In this document: one piece after another, positions 42,209-50,877 of the stretch
Position numbering within the stretch: position 1 is the stretch's first letter
Layout of the letters: each line of letters starts with the position of its first letter
Assembly: GCA_022402445.1 (NCBI GenBank)
Contig: JAKRSF010000013.1
Coordinates: 124,001 to 188,000, forward strand
Length of the DNA stretch: 64,000 nucleotides
Direction of reading: 5' to 3'
DNA from: Cyanobacteriota bacterium
Lineage (GTDB): Bacteria > Cyanobacteriota > Cyanobacteriia > CACIAM-69d
The notes under the pieces: model-generated
What the model was told of the DNA's origin: nothing
Databases searched by the model: none
What the model saw: the letters and a program-made list of their open reading frames with translations, nothing else
Translations under genes and position numbers: made by a program

Positions 42209-44533
42209 CTATTCCTCCTCATCCGCGCGGCGATCGCCCCGGTCCTCATCCCCCTCAGACCCGGCCTCGGTTCCAGAATCAGCCCCGGCACTGATGGCCG
42301 CCAGGTCGATCTGCTGGCGGTAGTAATCCACCCCGCGCACCTCCACCTCGACCCGCGTCCCGAGGGCATATTGGCGACGGCTCTTGCGGCCAATGAGCGT
42401 CTGTTGCCGCGCCCGGTACTCGTACCAGTCATCCTTGAGGGACGACACATGGACGAGCCCCTCCACCTGCAATTCGTCGATTTCCACGAAGAAGCCGTAG
42501 GATTGCACCCCCACGATCAGCCCCGTAAACGTGTCGCCGATGCGGGCCTTCATGGCGGAGGTTTTTTGCAGGCCGCAGATGTCCGCCTCCGCCTCCTGGA
42601 TCAGCCGCTCGCGATCGCCCAGGCCACTGAGGATCGTCGCCAATTCCGCCTCGAGATCCTGCTGCACATCCGGCGGCAGCACATTCCACTCGATTTGGCC
42701 GTGGCAGGAGCTATGGCGCAGATTTGCCAGGGTTTTCGATCGCGTCGTCTTGCGATCGCGCCCCTGCTCGAAAATCAACGTCAAAATGCGCTGGATCCAT
42801 AGATCCGCATAGTGGCGGGCCGGCGCATTGAACGTCACATACTGGGGCAGAGCTAGCCCAAAGTGGGGCCGGGGCACCGCCGTGTAGCCACAGGGCTTGA
42901 GGGTCGGCACCAGCAGATAATTCAACACCTTGCGGGCATCCTCACCGGTCACCTGCTGGAAGAACCGTTGATAATCCTCCGGCTCGACGGCCTCCTCCGA
43001 AGCCAGTTCCAGGGCCACATCCAGATTCGCCGCCACCTTCAGGGCATCCTGCACATCCCCCACGCTGGGCATGGCCTGGAAGCGATAGAGCCCCGGCACC
43101 CCCAGCGCCCGCAGATGATCCGCCACCACCTGATTGGCGCAGATGCTCAATTCCGCCAAAATGTCGCTGGCGGTGGGGGTTTCTCCGGCGGTGATCACCG
43201 TGCCGGGGATGCCTTCGCGGTGGAATTGGGTGCGCCCCTGGGTGGTCACCAGGTCAAAGCTGCCCCGCTGGTGTCGCTGCTGCCGCAGGGCGATCGCGAG
43301 GTCCTGGAGCCCCGTGACCAGTTCCTGGAGGCGATCGTCCTGGGGAATGGTGGGGTCATTGGCCTGCCCCGCCAGGAGGCCATCCATCTGCGCCTCCGTG
43401 AGCGCCACGTCCGCCCGCACGATACTGGGCTGGATTTCAAATTCCAGCAGTTCGTACCGCTCGTTAAACGTCACCAGGACCGAATGGGCCAGGCGATCGC
43501 TCTCCGGCAGGAACGACCCCGCCTCCGTCAGCAGCGATTCCGGGAAAATCGGCAGGACGTGATCGCCCAGATAGGCCGTCATACCCCGGCGGCGGGCCTC
43601 GCGATCGAGGGGAGAATCCACCGGCACATGGCGGGCAATTTCCACCACATGGACCCCCAGCCGGATCCGCCCCGCCCCATTGGTCTCCAGGGTCAAGGCC
43701 CGATCCAGAATCGGCTTCGGCCCCGGCACCCCATTCGGATCAATCGCCAGGGTCAGCAGGGGCCGCGCATCGAAACGATTCTTGAGATCCGCCGCCTTAA
43801 ACCCCTTCGCTGGCGTCGCCACCTGGGCCGCCGCCTCCAGCACCGCCGCCGGGAACGACTCACTCAGGCCGTACTTGCAGGTGACGATATCAAAGTCCGC
43901 CGCCGACTCCGCATCCACCCCCAAAATCTTGGTCACCCGCCCCAGGGGGGGCAGCGGCCCGAGGGGATAGCGCACAATTTCAACGCTGGCCAGGTGATCC
44001 ACCACGGCCCCCAGGTCTAGCTCGCTGGGCAGCAGTTCCACCTCGAACAGGAGGCGATCGTCGAGGGGCACCGCCCGGAAGCCGCCGCCCTCCACCGGGG
44101 CGATGCGCGCCAGCACGGACGGGTTTGATCGCTCTAGGACCAGGTTCACTTCCCCCTCGGGGCTGCGGCGACGGCTGCGACCACCCCCTTCCTTGGTGAC
44201 CGTGACCAGGACGCGATCGCCATTCCAGGCATTGCTGAGGTTGCATTCGCGGATATAGACATCCTCCGCATCATCCCCCTCATCCTGGATGGCGAAGCAA
44301 AAGCCCTTGCTCGAACAGCGGAGTTTTGCCTCAATGGCCTGCTCCTGGGGCAAGCGACGATAGCGACCGCGTTCCTTTTCGAGGATGCCGATTTTTTCGA
44401 GGGCATCGAGGGCAATTTGCAACTGCTCCTGTTCCGCCTCCCCCTGGATTCCCAGCTTGTGTTCGAGTAACTTCAGGGTGAGGGATTTATCACGGGCGAA
44501 GCTAGCTAGCAATGAAGCGATCGAAAAGTCCAT
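42209..44533 (-). CDS. zam: RNB-family protein with degenerate catalytic site (Zam-like)
   Basis: A 774-residue protein with the layout of RNase R: N-terminal winged helix, cold-shock folds, RNB core and a C-terminal S1 domain (IGDTFTGLIVGVQSYGFFVEIDELQVEGLVHVSSL). In active RNB enzymes the metal site reads ID-x5-D-x-DD-A. Here it is AIDPNGVPGPKPILDRAL, keeping only D265 and D277 of the four aspartates, with an insertion between them. The later FTSPIRRYADLLVHR motif is changed to FNAPARHYADLWIQR, keeping the Arg. This pattern resembles the cyanobacterial Zam protein, named for acetazolamide resistance, reported as an RNB member that is not a normal exoribonuclease. I assign Zam by this likeness. 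The frame is intact, so it is not a pseudogene. The next gene upstream is divergent. Confidence 0.8.
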   Translation of the reverse strand: MDFSIASLLASFARDKSLTLKLLEHKLGIQGEAEQEQLQIALDALEKIGILEKERGRYRRLPQEQAIEAKLRCSSKGFCFAIQDEGDDAEDVYIRECNLSNAWNGDRVLVTVTKEGGGRSRRRSPEGEVNLVLERSNPSVLARIAPVEGGGFRAVPLDDRLLFEVELLPSELDLGAVVDHLASVEIVRYPLGPLPPLGRVTKILGVDAESAADFDIVTCKYGLSESFPAAVLEAAAQVATPAKGFKAADLKNRFDARPLLTLAIDPNGVPGPKPILDRALTLETNGAGRIRLGVHVVEIARHVPVDSPLDREARRRGMTAYLGDHVLPIFPESLLTEAGSFLPESDRLAHSVLVTFNERYELLEFEIQPSIVRADVALTEAQMDGLLAGQANDPTIPQDDRLQELVTGLQDLAIALRQQRHQRGSFDLVTTQGRTQFHREGIPGTVITAGETPTASDILAELSICANQVVADHLRALGVPGLYRFQAMPSVGDVQDALKVAANLDVALELASEEAVEPEDYQRFFQQVTGEDARKVLNYLLVPTLKPCGYTAVPRPHFGLALPQYVTFNAPARHYADLWIQRILTLIFEQGRDRKTTRSKTLANLRHSSCHGQIEWNVLPPDVQQDLEAELATILSGLGDRERLIQEAEADICGLQKTSAMKARIGDTFTGLIVGVQSYGFFVEIDELQVEGLVHVSSLKDDWYEYRARQQTLIGRKSRRQYALGTRVEVEVRGVDYYRQQIDLAAISAGADSGTEAGSEGDEDRGDRRADEEE

Positions 44534-45158
44534 GAAGCGCCTTAACCTCCGAAATCAGTCGATGAGTCGGTCCAGTGCTACGGCTGCGCGAGATGTATAG
44601 TGCCCCTTGGTCGCCGCGCGCGATCGCGCGCGAACCCGCCCCATGAAACCCAGCCCATGGATCATCCCTGGGGGTCGCCGTCCCCCGGCGGAATTCCTTA
44701 TGCTGAAGGGCGATCGCGAGGGGACAACCGATGATGAACCGCGAGCAACCGCAGGGGCTTGCCGCTCGTGGGGGCGATCCATCCTTAGGGAGGGATCCAG
44801 GGCTGATGGGGTCCCCCGCGATCACCATTGGGCACCTGCCAGACCGGTGGAGTGCAGGCACGAGGCCGATGGGATGGGGAAGCCCGGTTGCGGGGCATGG
44901 GGGGGCGGCGGCGGCTCCGGCAAGGGTATCGAAAGGATGTCTTGCTGCTTAGGGGGAAACCCCAGCGGGGCCAGCCGTCCGGGACGACAAATTGGTCAAT
45001 TTGCGGGCCGTATGGGTCCATCTTCCCATAAACTGGAGCGCGCCCAGGGGAATTTCCGCCGCTGGGGTGGGGCTGGCTGGGGGGCGGGCCGTGGGAGGTC
45101 GGGTTGAAACCTGGTCTGGGCCGCTGGGGATGCTGCTGTTGAGAGAAAACCAGGTGCT
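44534..45158. other. Divergent intergenic region, no gene supported
   Basis: Between the Zam-like gene (minus) and a hypothetical gene (plus). A 166-codon frame at 44607-45107 is rich in Arg and Gly with no family likeness and reads as a GC-rich shadow. No tRNA, tmRNA, SRP RNA or RNase P RNA signature was found when I checked for their conserved cores. Confidence 0.5.
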
Positions 45159-46034
45159 ATGTTTGCTGAATTTCGAGCCCAGTATCCGACGGGAAGTTTG
45201 GTCTCGAAGCTGATCGAGGCGGCGAACGGCCAGTACATTATCCGCGTGACGGTGAAGCTGGGGGGCGAGACGGTGGCGACGGGGATGGCGGCGGCGGCCA
45301 CCCTGGAGGAGGCCGAAGATCGGGCGCGGGTCCGGGCGCTGGAGGCGTTTGGCTTTGTGATGGAGGATGCGGCGGGGCAGGTCTATCTGCTGCAACCGGG
45401 CGATCGCGACCCCCAGCGGGCTTGGTTGCTGACGGCGGTGGAGGCGACGGCGGAACCGGGGCCGGAGATGGGGGCGATCGCGGCGGGGCAGCAACTGCCG
45501 CTGCTGTCGATGGGTTCGGCGGCGGCGACGGTGACCGATGCCCTGGTGACGTCACCGCCAACCCCAGAACCGTTACCAACACCACCACCAACACCGGCAC
45601 CGGCACCGATACCGGCTCCAGAACCAACCCTAGAACCGGAGCCGATCACGATCGCGCCCCTCGATGATCCTTTATCGGGTGAAGCGGCCCCCGATGAGCC
45701 GGACGAGGACTGGCTGCGGGAGGGACCAGAGCCGATCGCGCCGAGCCCCGCGATCGCCCCGGAGCCAACCCCAACGCCCCCGCCGGTGCAGGCAATGCCC
45801 CCCGCCCCCAGTCCCCCCGCGATCGCTGCCCCGCCCCCCGCCCCGACGACGCCCTTCGACCTCTCGGACGTGATCGCCAAAACCGACACCCTCATCAAGC
45901 AACTGCGCTGGACCCGCAAACAGGGCAGCCAACATTTACAGGCCACCTACGGCAAACGCACCAGGGCGGAATTGACCGATGAGGAATTGATGGAATTTTT
46001 GCGCTATCTCGAAGCCCTCGCCGCCACCACCTAG
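45159..46034 (+). CDS. Conserved-type hypothetical protein with Pro-rich linker
   Basis: A 291-residue protein in three parts. Residues about 1-75 are a small alpha-beta domain: LIEAANGQYIIRVTVKLGGETVATGMAAAATLEEAEDRARVRALEAFGF. The pattern of a beta sheet followed by EEAEDRARxRALEAFG recalls single-strand annealing or double-stranded RNA-binding folds, but I cannot assign one. Residues about 110-235 are Pro/Ala/Thr-rich and probably disordered. The last 50 residues, LIKQLRWTRKQGSQHLQATYGKRTRAELTDEELMEFLRYLEAL, look like a helical domain that could bind nucleic acid. No neighbour gives a hint of function. The first and last parts look conserved in type; the linker is not. Confidence 0.7.
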   Translation: MFAEFRAQYPTGSLVSKLIEAANGQYIIRVTVKLGGETVATGMAAAATLEEAEDRARVRALEAFGFVMEDAAGQVYLLQPGDRDPQRAWLLTAVEATAEPGPEMGAIAAGQQLPLLSMGSAAATVTDALVTSPPTPEPLPTPPPTPAPAPIPAPEPTLEPEPITIAPLDDPLSGEAAPDEPDEDWLREGPEPIAPSPAIAPEPTPTPPPVQAMPPAPSPPAIAAPPPAPTTPFDLSDVIAKTDTLIKQLRWTRKQGSQHLQATYGKRTRAELTDEELMEFLRYLEALAATT

Positions 46035-46397
46035 GGCCAGTGGACCTGGCGAGCTACCCCGATTGACGCGCCGCTCATACTCGCGCTCAGGATCACGGCG
46101 AAGTTGCGGCGACCCAAAACCCAGAGCCGATTTAGGGGAGTTTAGGAATACCCAAAACATCACCTTTGAAGGGAGGGGCAACGGTTGTCGGAGGGGCGAG
46201 GCGGGTAGATGCTTGGGGCACTAGGCCGTGGTTTCGATGGGGCCTTTGATGGGTGAAGGGGGAATTTTGTAAGGGCGATCGCGCCCCCACCGCAACAATA
46301 AACAACAATAAAAAACAACCCCCCGGAGGCGACCAAAGCCGTCCCCAGGGGGTGAGATGACCCGAAAAGTCCGGGTCAAGCAACTTGGTTTAATTCT
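46035..46397. other. Intergenic region with terminator for the small membrane protein gene
   Basis: Separates two convergent genes. It carries a terminator for the minus-strand gene at 46311-46352 and a hairpin GACCCG/CGGGTC at 46359-46377. No gene is seen. Confidence 0.55.
46311..46352 (-). terminator. Intrinsic terminator of the small membrane protein gene
   Basis: Read on the minus strand, GGGGG-paired sequences (CCCCC at 46352-46348 side, GGGGGG at 46324-46319 side) enclose a CG-rich imperfect stem, followed by TTGTTTTTT. A second hairpin, GACCCGGACTTTTCGGGTC, precedes it at 46377-46359. Confidence 0.75.
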
Positions 46398-46640
46398 TTA
46401 GATCGTGCTGCTGAAGAACACGCCCCACAGCACCCCCACCGCCGTCACGGCCAGCAGGGCATTGGTGAAAAAGCGACCGGCTTCCGCATTGAAGCCCAGG
46501 GCCTTATCCTCGCGCCCCGCCGTGAAGAACAGGGACCAGGCTTGGTTCAAATTAATTGTTTCGCCCGTGGCGTTGAAGTCGGGGCGGAAGACCACGGAGT
46601 CCAGCAGATAGCGATTGGAAAAATCTAGATCGGTTTTCAT
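46398..46640 (-). CDS. Small single-pass membrane protein, probable thylakoid/photosynthesis-related
   Basis: An 80-residue protein from the ATG at 46640, which has GAGG at good distance upstream; 21 further bases upstream are open but not needed. It begins MKTDLDFSNRYLLDSVVFRPDFNATGE, then NQAWSLFFTAGREDKALGFNAEAGRFF and one membrane helix TNALLAVTAVGVLWGVFFSS. The ALGFNAEAGRF to helix part recalls the high-light-inducible protein layout (GFN.. E..NGR..), but the ENGR core is not there, so I do not call it an Hlip. An HLR1-like RpaB site sits about 96 bases upstream of the start and a strong terminator lies below. This makes a single light-regulated unit likely. Function unknown. Confidence 0.8.
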   Translation of the reverse strand: MKTDLDFSNRYLLDSVVFRPDFNATGETINLNQAWSLFFTAGREDKALGFNAEAGRFFTNALLAVTAVGVLWGVFFSSTI

Positions 46641-46735
46641 GGCGGTCCTCGGATGGGTCAACGGTCCAGGGGACGGAACCCGGGGGCCACTGCCTGTGGC
46701 TGACCGGATGGCTTCGTCTGCTCCTGTTGCTACTC

Positions 46736-46753
46736 AATGTAACACGATGTAAA
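46736..46753 (-). promoter_or_regulatory. HLR1-like RpaB binding site
   Basis: On the minus strand the 18 bases read TTTACATCGTGTTACATT. The HLR1 consensus is two (G/T)TTACA(T/A)(T/A) repeats two bases apart. The second half is a perfect match and the first deviates only in its last base. It lies about 96 bases upstream of the small membrane protein gene and points toward it. Confidence 0.75.
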
Positions 46754-46852
46754 TTTTTGTTTCTTGGAATTGACATGGGGCGACGTAGGGGTATCCGCCC
46801 TGGTGGGGTAGGGTTTGCCCGCGATCGCGGCCGAGGCCAGGGGCGGAGGGGG

Positions 46853-48787
46853 TTATGGGGCGGGGGTTTGGGGGGACGGGACCGCGTAGCCTCGGGGGGT
46901 GATGGCGAAACCCTGGTGCATGAACGTGGTTTGGTTGCCGATGAGGACGACGGTGAGCATGTCGATCGCGGTGGGATCTACGGCCTCTAGGGTGGTGAGG
47001 ATAATGGTTTCGTCGGGGCGGTAGAGCGATCGCGCCAGGATGACGGGGGTGCTGGGGGGGCGATGGTGGCGGAAGGTGGCGATCGCGAACTCGATTTGGG
47101 TGGTGCGGGTTTTGGAGCGGGGGTTGTAGAGGGCGGTGACGAAATCCGCGATCGCGGCGGCCTCTAGGCGTTTTTGGATCACGGGCCAGGGGGTCAGCAG
47201 ATCCGAGAGGGAAATGGCGCAAAAGTCGTGCATCAATGGCGCACCGACGCGGGCGGCGGCGGCCTGGAGGGCGGTGATGCCGGGGATGGTTTCCACCTGC
47301 GGGCGATCGCCATCCCAACCCCGCGCGGCCAGGGCTTCGAGCACCAGACCCCCCATGGCGTAAATGCCGCAGTCGCCGGAGGACACAACCGCTACGGTCA
47401 GGCCACGGCTGGCTAGGGCGATCGCGCGGTTGGCCCGCTGCACCTCCTGGGTGATGGGGGTGCCTTCGATGATTTGGCCGGGGTGGAAGAGGGGATCGAG
47501 CAGATCCAGATAAAGCTGATAGCCAATGACCGCATCCACCTGGGCGATCGCGGCCTTGGCGGCGGGGGTGAGCAGGCTCAAATCGCCGGGGCCGGTGCCA
47601 ATCAAATAAATCTTGCCCGGGCGGTCGGTGTACTCGATGGCGCTGCGGGCGATCGCGATCGTGGCGGCTCCGGCGGCGTCCAGTTCATGGCCCCTCACAA
47701 TCTGTTTGGAAACCACTAATGGACCGTCGCTGGCGGCGATCGCGGCGGCCTCGGCGACGGATTGGGTGCCCACCTCTTCCTTGACGATGGCGGAGGGGGT
47801 CGGCACGGCGATCGCATCGAGGGTGGCCGCATCAAAGCAGCGCAGGGGCACGTTCAGCTTGGCCGCCAGCTCCAGAAGCGCCGGTTCATCCCCCTTCAAA
47901 TCCAGGGACGCCAAGCCTGCGATCGCCTCCACCGCCAAATTTTCCTGCGCCAAAGCCCGGTCCAGGGCCGCCTCTAAAACCGCCAGACCCGTCCCCCGCT
48001 CGCAGCCGATGCCCACCCAAAGGACGCGCGGATGCCACGCCACCACGGGACCGGCCACCGGGGGCGATCGCCGCTCCGAGATCCAGACCAGGCCGCTGCC
48101 GTCCCCCGGCGGGGGCTGATCCGGCTCCAGATCCGCCGGTGTGAGCAAATAAAGCTGACAAAAATCCGGGATTTCTTCGCGCCACAGATCCCAGCCGCAG
48201 GTCTGCACCACCGCCACCGGTTCAAAGGCCAGCAGCGATCGCGCGATCGCCAGCCAATGGCCATCACCGCGCCGCCAGCCAAAGGGCGTCCCCAGGGTAT
48301 CAATCGCCGGAAGCCCCCGACCGTCCGACCCCGTCGTAATAATCGCCTCGCCCCCCGTCAGGGCCGCCACCTGCCGCGCGATCGCCTCACCACCGCCCCC
48401 ATGGCCCCCCACCAGGGCGATCGCCGCGCGGCCCCCCTCATCGATCACCACCACCGCCGGATCCGTGAACTTGTCCCGCAGCAGCGGCGCGATCGTCCGC
48501 ACCACCGCCCCCACCGCCAGCACAAACACCAGCGGCCTTCCCTCGCCCCACCGCTGCCCCAGCCAATCCACCAAACTCTCGCCATAGGATTGCAGCGTCG
48601 CCCCATCCCCATAGGTCGGCTGCGTCCAAATTTCCAAGGTCGGCCAATGCGATCGCCACTGCGCCGCCACCTCACAACCCCGGCGGGTGGGAGCTATGAC
48701 CACCGGCACCGGCACCGGAATCCCCACCGGCTGCCCCATTGCCCCATCGCGCTCACCCATTGGCCCCGCCTGCTCCTGCTGATCCAC
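46853..48787 (-). CDS. CbiG-CobJ fusion: cobalt-precorrin-5A hydrolase / precorrin-3B C17-methyltransferase
   Basis: A 644-residue cobalamin-pathway fusion. Residues about 20-370 are CbiG: PVVIAPTRRGCEVAAQW, then FVLAVGAVVRTIAPLLRDKFTDPAVVVIDEGGRAAIALVGGHGGGGEAIARQVA, and the C-terminal CbiG part with VGIGCERGTGLAVLEAALDRAL. Residues about 390-640 are CobJ/CbiH: KIYLIGTGPGDLSLLTPAAKAAIAQVDAVIGYQLYLDLL, VSSGDCGIYAMGGLVLEAL and FVTALYNPRSKTRTTQ, a class III tetrapyrrole methylase that carries out ring contraction. The fused form is typical of cyanobacteria, which make pseudocobalamin. Start is GTG at 48787; ATG at 48760 or 48739 would also do. No other cob genes are in the window. Confidence 0.93.
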   Translation of the reverse strand: MDQQEQAGPMGERDGAMGQPVGIPVPVPVVIAPTRRGCEVAAQWRSHWPTLEIWTQPTYGDGATLQSYGESLVDWLGQRWGEGRPLVFVLAVGAVVRTIAPLLRDKFTDPAVVVIDEGGRAAIALVGGHGGGGEAIARQVAALTGGEAIITTGSDGRGLPAIDTLGTPFGWRRGDGHWLAIARSLLAFEPVAVVQTCGWDLWREEIPDFCQLYLLTPADLEPDQPPPGDGSGLVWISERRSPPVAGPVVAWHPRVLWVGIGCERGTGLAVLEAALDRALAQENLAVEAIAGLASLDLKGDEPALLELAAKLNVPLRCFDAATLDAIAVPTPSAIVKEEVGTQSVAEAAAIAASDGPLVVSKQIVRGHELDAAGAATIAIARSAIEYTDRPGKIYLIGTGPGDLSLLTPAAKAAIAQVDAVIGYQLYLDLLDPLFHPGQIIEGTPITQEVQRANRAIALASRGLTVAVVSSGDCGIYAMGGLVLEALAARGWDGDRPQVETIPGITALQAAAARVGAPLMHDFCAISLSDLLTPWPVIQKRLEAAAIADFVTALYNPRSKTRTTQIEFAIATFRHHRPPSTPVILARSLYRPDETIILTTLEAVDPTAIDMLTVVLIGNQTTFMHQGFAITPRGYAVPSPQTPAP

Positions 48788-48935
48788 GGTCGCCTATCCT
48801 AGCGCGATCGCCCCAGCCCCAAGGCCCCCCGGCAAAAAGTCAGAAAAATAGAAAAAGCTTCAACCCTGCCCGCGCCGCAGGACACCCTCAGGGAACCGGA
48901 CCCTTCCGCCCGTCGCCCTGTGCATCATCGATCCT

Positions 48936-49145
48936 TCAGCCCGCCAACAGCCCGCAATTGGGCAATTGGGCCAACACCGCCTCCACATACTCCAACGGAT
49001 GCTGGGTGCGCTCCGCGATCGCCTTCGCCGTCACCGGCACCGCCCGCAGGGCCAACGCCTGACTCCACACCTTCACATCGCGCTCAATTTGCGACCAACG
49101 ATTCATACCTTTCATCGCTTCCGACCATTCCGGGGACTGGCTCAT
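48936..49145 (-). CDS. Small hypothetical protein
   Basis: A 69-residue frame from the ATG at 49145 (MSQSPEWSEAMKGMNRWSQIERDVKVWSQALALRAVPVTAKAIAERTQHPLEYVEAVLAQLP...). An earlier in-frame ATG at 49187 and open frame to 49307 exist. The composition is that of a compact helical protein with a helix-turn-helix-like end, VTAKAIAERTQHPLEYVEAVLAQLP. Convincing amino acid content, but I do not recognise the family and the ribosome site is weak. It lies upstream of the CbiG-CobJ gene on the same strand, with about 150 bases between. Confidence 0.5.
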   Translation of the reverse strand: MSQSPEWSEAMKGMNRWSQIERDVKVWSQALALRAVPVTAKAIAERTQHPLEYVEAVLAQLPNCGLLAG

Positions 49146-49376
49146 GGGACGATCCACGCAGGGGACAACAGGGTTGTAGAACGACATCAGAGGGCACCCG
49201 GAACTATTTACAGTATGCGTTGCTACCATTAGCCCTCGAATGATCCCATCACCCCTCAGAAGTGATGATGACCGACCCAACCCTGTGATATTGATCGCAC
49301 CCCCCACCCCCCCATCCGGACACCACCCCCATCTTTGGCCGCCCGCGATCGCCCCCCACCCGCCACCAAAACACGC

Positions 49377-49398
49377 AAAAAAATAGGGGCCAGCCCCT
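49377..49398 (-). terminator. Intrinsic terminator of chlP
   Basis: On the minus strand AGGGG-CTGG-CCCCT forms a five-pair hairpin, followed directly by ATTTTTTT. It lies about 85 bases behind the chlP stop codon. Confidence 0.78.
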
Positions 49399-49483
49399 CA
49401 GCCGACCCCCATACCCGCAAAAGCAGGGGTTGAATATTGAATTAAACGTTTTTGGGAAACGTCACCAATCTAGGGTTTTAACC

Positions 49484-50707
49484 CTAGGGCGCGAGGGCAT
49501 TGCCCCGCAGGAGACTGCCCAGGGTCTTCGCCGTAATCTTCAACTGGGTCAGCGGATTCGCCGGCACCACCGTCTTGTAGAGGTAGCTATCGAACGTCAG
49601 CTTCTGCACGTCGATGTCCTCGCACATTTCCACAAACGCTTCCCGCGTCGCATCGGAGCGGTAGAACACCCGTTGCAGGATATCCAGCACCAGATAGGTG
49701 ATGCCGTACTTCTTATCCCAGCGCTTGAGATATTCCTTCAAATCCGCCTCCGTGGGGATGCGCTGGCCGCGATGGGACGTGGCGACGATCGTTTCCGCGC
49801 ACATGCGACCGGACTTGGCGGCAAAATAAATCCCTTCGCCAGAGGACTTGGTGACGGTGCCCGCCGCATCGCCCACCAGGGCCACACGACCGACGACCCG
49901 CCGGGGCCGGGGATGCTCGGGAATCGGGTGGGCTTCCACCTTGATGATTTCGCCCCCTTCGAGGCGCTTGGCGGCCCGGGTGCGGATGCCCGCTTGCAGT
50001 TGCTTGATCTTGGCTTGGTTCACCCGCATGGTGCCGGTGCCCACGGCCACGTGGTCGTATTTGGGGAAGACCCAGGCGTAGAAGTCGGGGGACACGTCAT
50101 CGCCCACGTACATTTCGGCCAGTTCGTTGTAGTAGGCCATCTTGTCTTCCGGCAGGCGGATGCGCTCCTGGAACGCGATCGCGTAGTTGTAGTCCCCCGC
50201 ATCGATCGCCTTCGCCACCCGAGAATTGGCCCCATCGGCCCCGATCACCACATCCACCTGGAGGGTTTTGAAGGTGCCCTGGATGCTGCCGTCGGAATGG
50301 TCCGCGTAGTGGAGCGTGTAGGGATCCTTGTCGCTGCCAGGAATTTCCAGCTTGTGGACCGTGCCGTTGATGACGTGGGTGCCGAGCTTTTCCGCCCGCT
50401 CCCGCAGGAAGCCATCGAGCACCTCGCGGCGGCACATACCAATGTATTCGCCGTCCTTGAGGGTGGAGCCGATGTTCACCTCAATGTTCGACGGTGAGAT
50501 CATTTTCATCTTGCGGACCCGACGATCCACAATCTCCGGCGGAATGTCAAACTCGGACACCATGCACAGGGGAATGGCTCCGCCGCAGGGCTTGGCGTTG
50601 TCGAGTTTGCGCTCGAATAGATAGGTTTCGATGCCAGCTTTAACTAGCGTTTCAGCCGCAGAAGAACCCGCCGGTCCACCACCAACCACAGCAACCCGTA
50701 ATGCCAC
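49484..50707 (-). CDS. chlP: Geranylgeranyl reductase
   Basis: A 407-residue flavoprotein that reduces geranylgeranyl chlorophyll or diphosphate to phytyl, for chlorophyll, tocopherol and phylloquinone. The N-terminal FAD site is RVAVVGGGPAGSSAAETLVKAGIETYLFERK, followed by NAKPCGGAIPLCMVSEFDIP. The central VVIGADGANSRVAKAI and later VALVGDAAGTVTKSSGEGIYFAAKSGRM complete the FAD fold. The C-terminal TYLVLDILQRVFYRSDATREAFVEMCEDIDVQKLTFDSYLYKTVVPANPLTQLKI is the cyanobacterial ChlP ending. It has its own terminator and the neighbours are not pigment genes. Confidence 0.97.
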   Translation of the reverse strand: MALRVAVVGGGPAGSSAAETLVKAGIETYLFERKLDNAKPCGGAIPLCMVSEFDIPPEIVDRRVRKMKMISPSNIEVNIGSTLKDGEYIGMCRREVLDGFLRERAEKLGTHVINGTVHKLEIPGSDKDPYTLHYADHSDGSIQGTFKTLQVDVVIGADGANSRVAKAIDAGDYNYAIAFQERIRLPEDKMAYYNELAEMYVGDDVSPDFYAWVFPKYDHVAVGTGTMRVNQAKIKQLQAGIRTRAAKRLEGGEIIKVEAHPIPEHPRPRRVVGRVALVGDAAGTVTKSSGEGIYFAAKSGRMCAETIVATSHRGQRIPTEADLKEYLKRWDKKYGITYLVLDILQRVFYRSDATREAFVEMCEDIDVQKLTFDSYLYKTVVPANPLTQLKITAKTLGSLLRGNALAP

Positions 50708-50877
50708 CGGTCTCTCCTAACATCGCTCATCGCTACGGAAAGTCATGGTATCACGGGGCTTTGGGGGCCTTGGGGCGGGGATCGGCCTATGTGAACAGAA
50801 TGAAATGGAGCGTAATATTCCGATACGCGATCGCGGCTGGAATGGCGGCCATGGGGGCGTTTGGGCGGGGTTGGCCC

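Noticed and set aside
44607-45107. 166-codon plus-strand frame upstream of the 45159 gene
   Set aside because: Arg/Gly-rich low-complexity translation typical of GC-rich non-coding DNA; no motifs.
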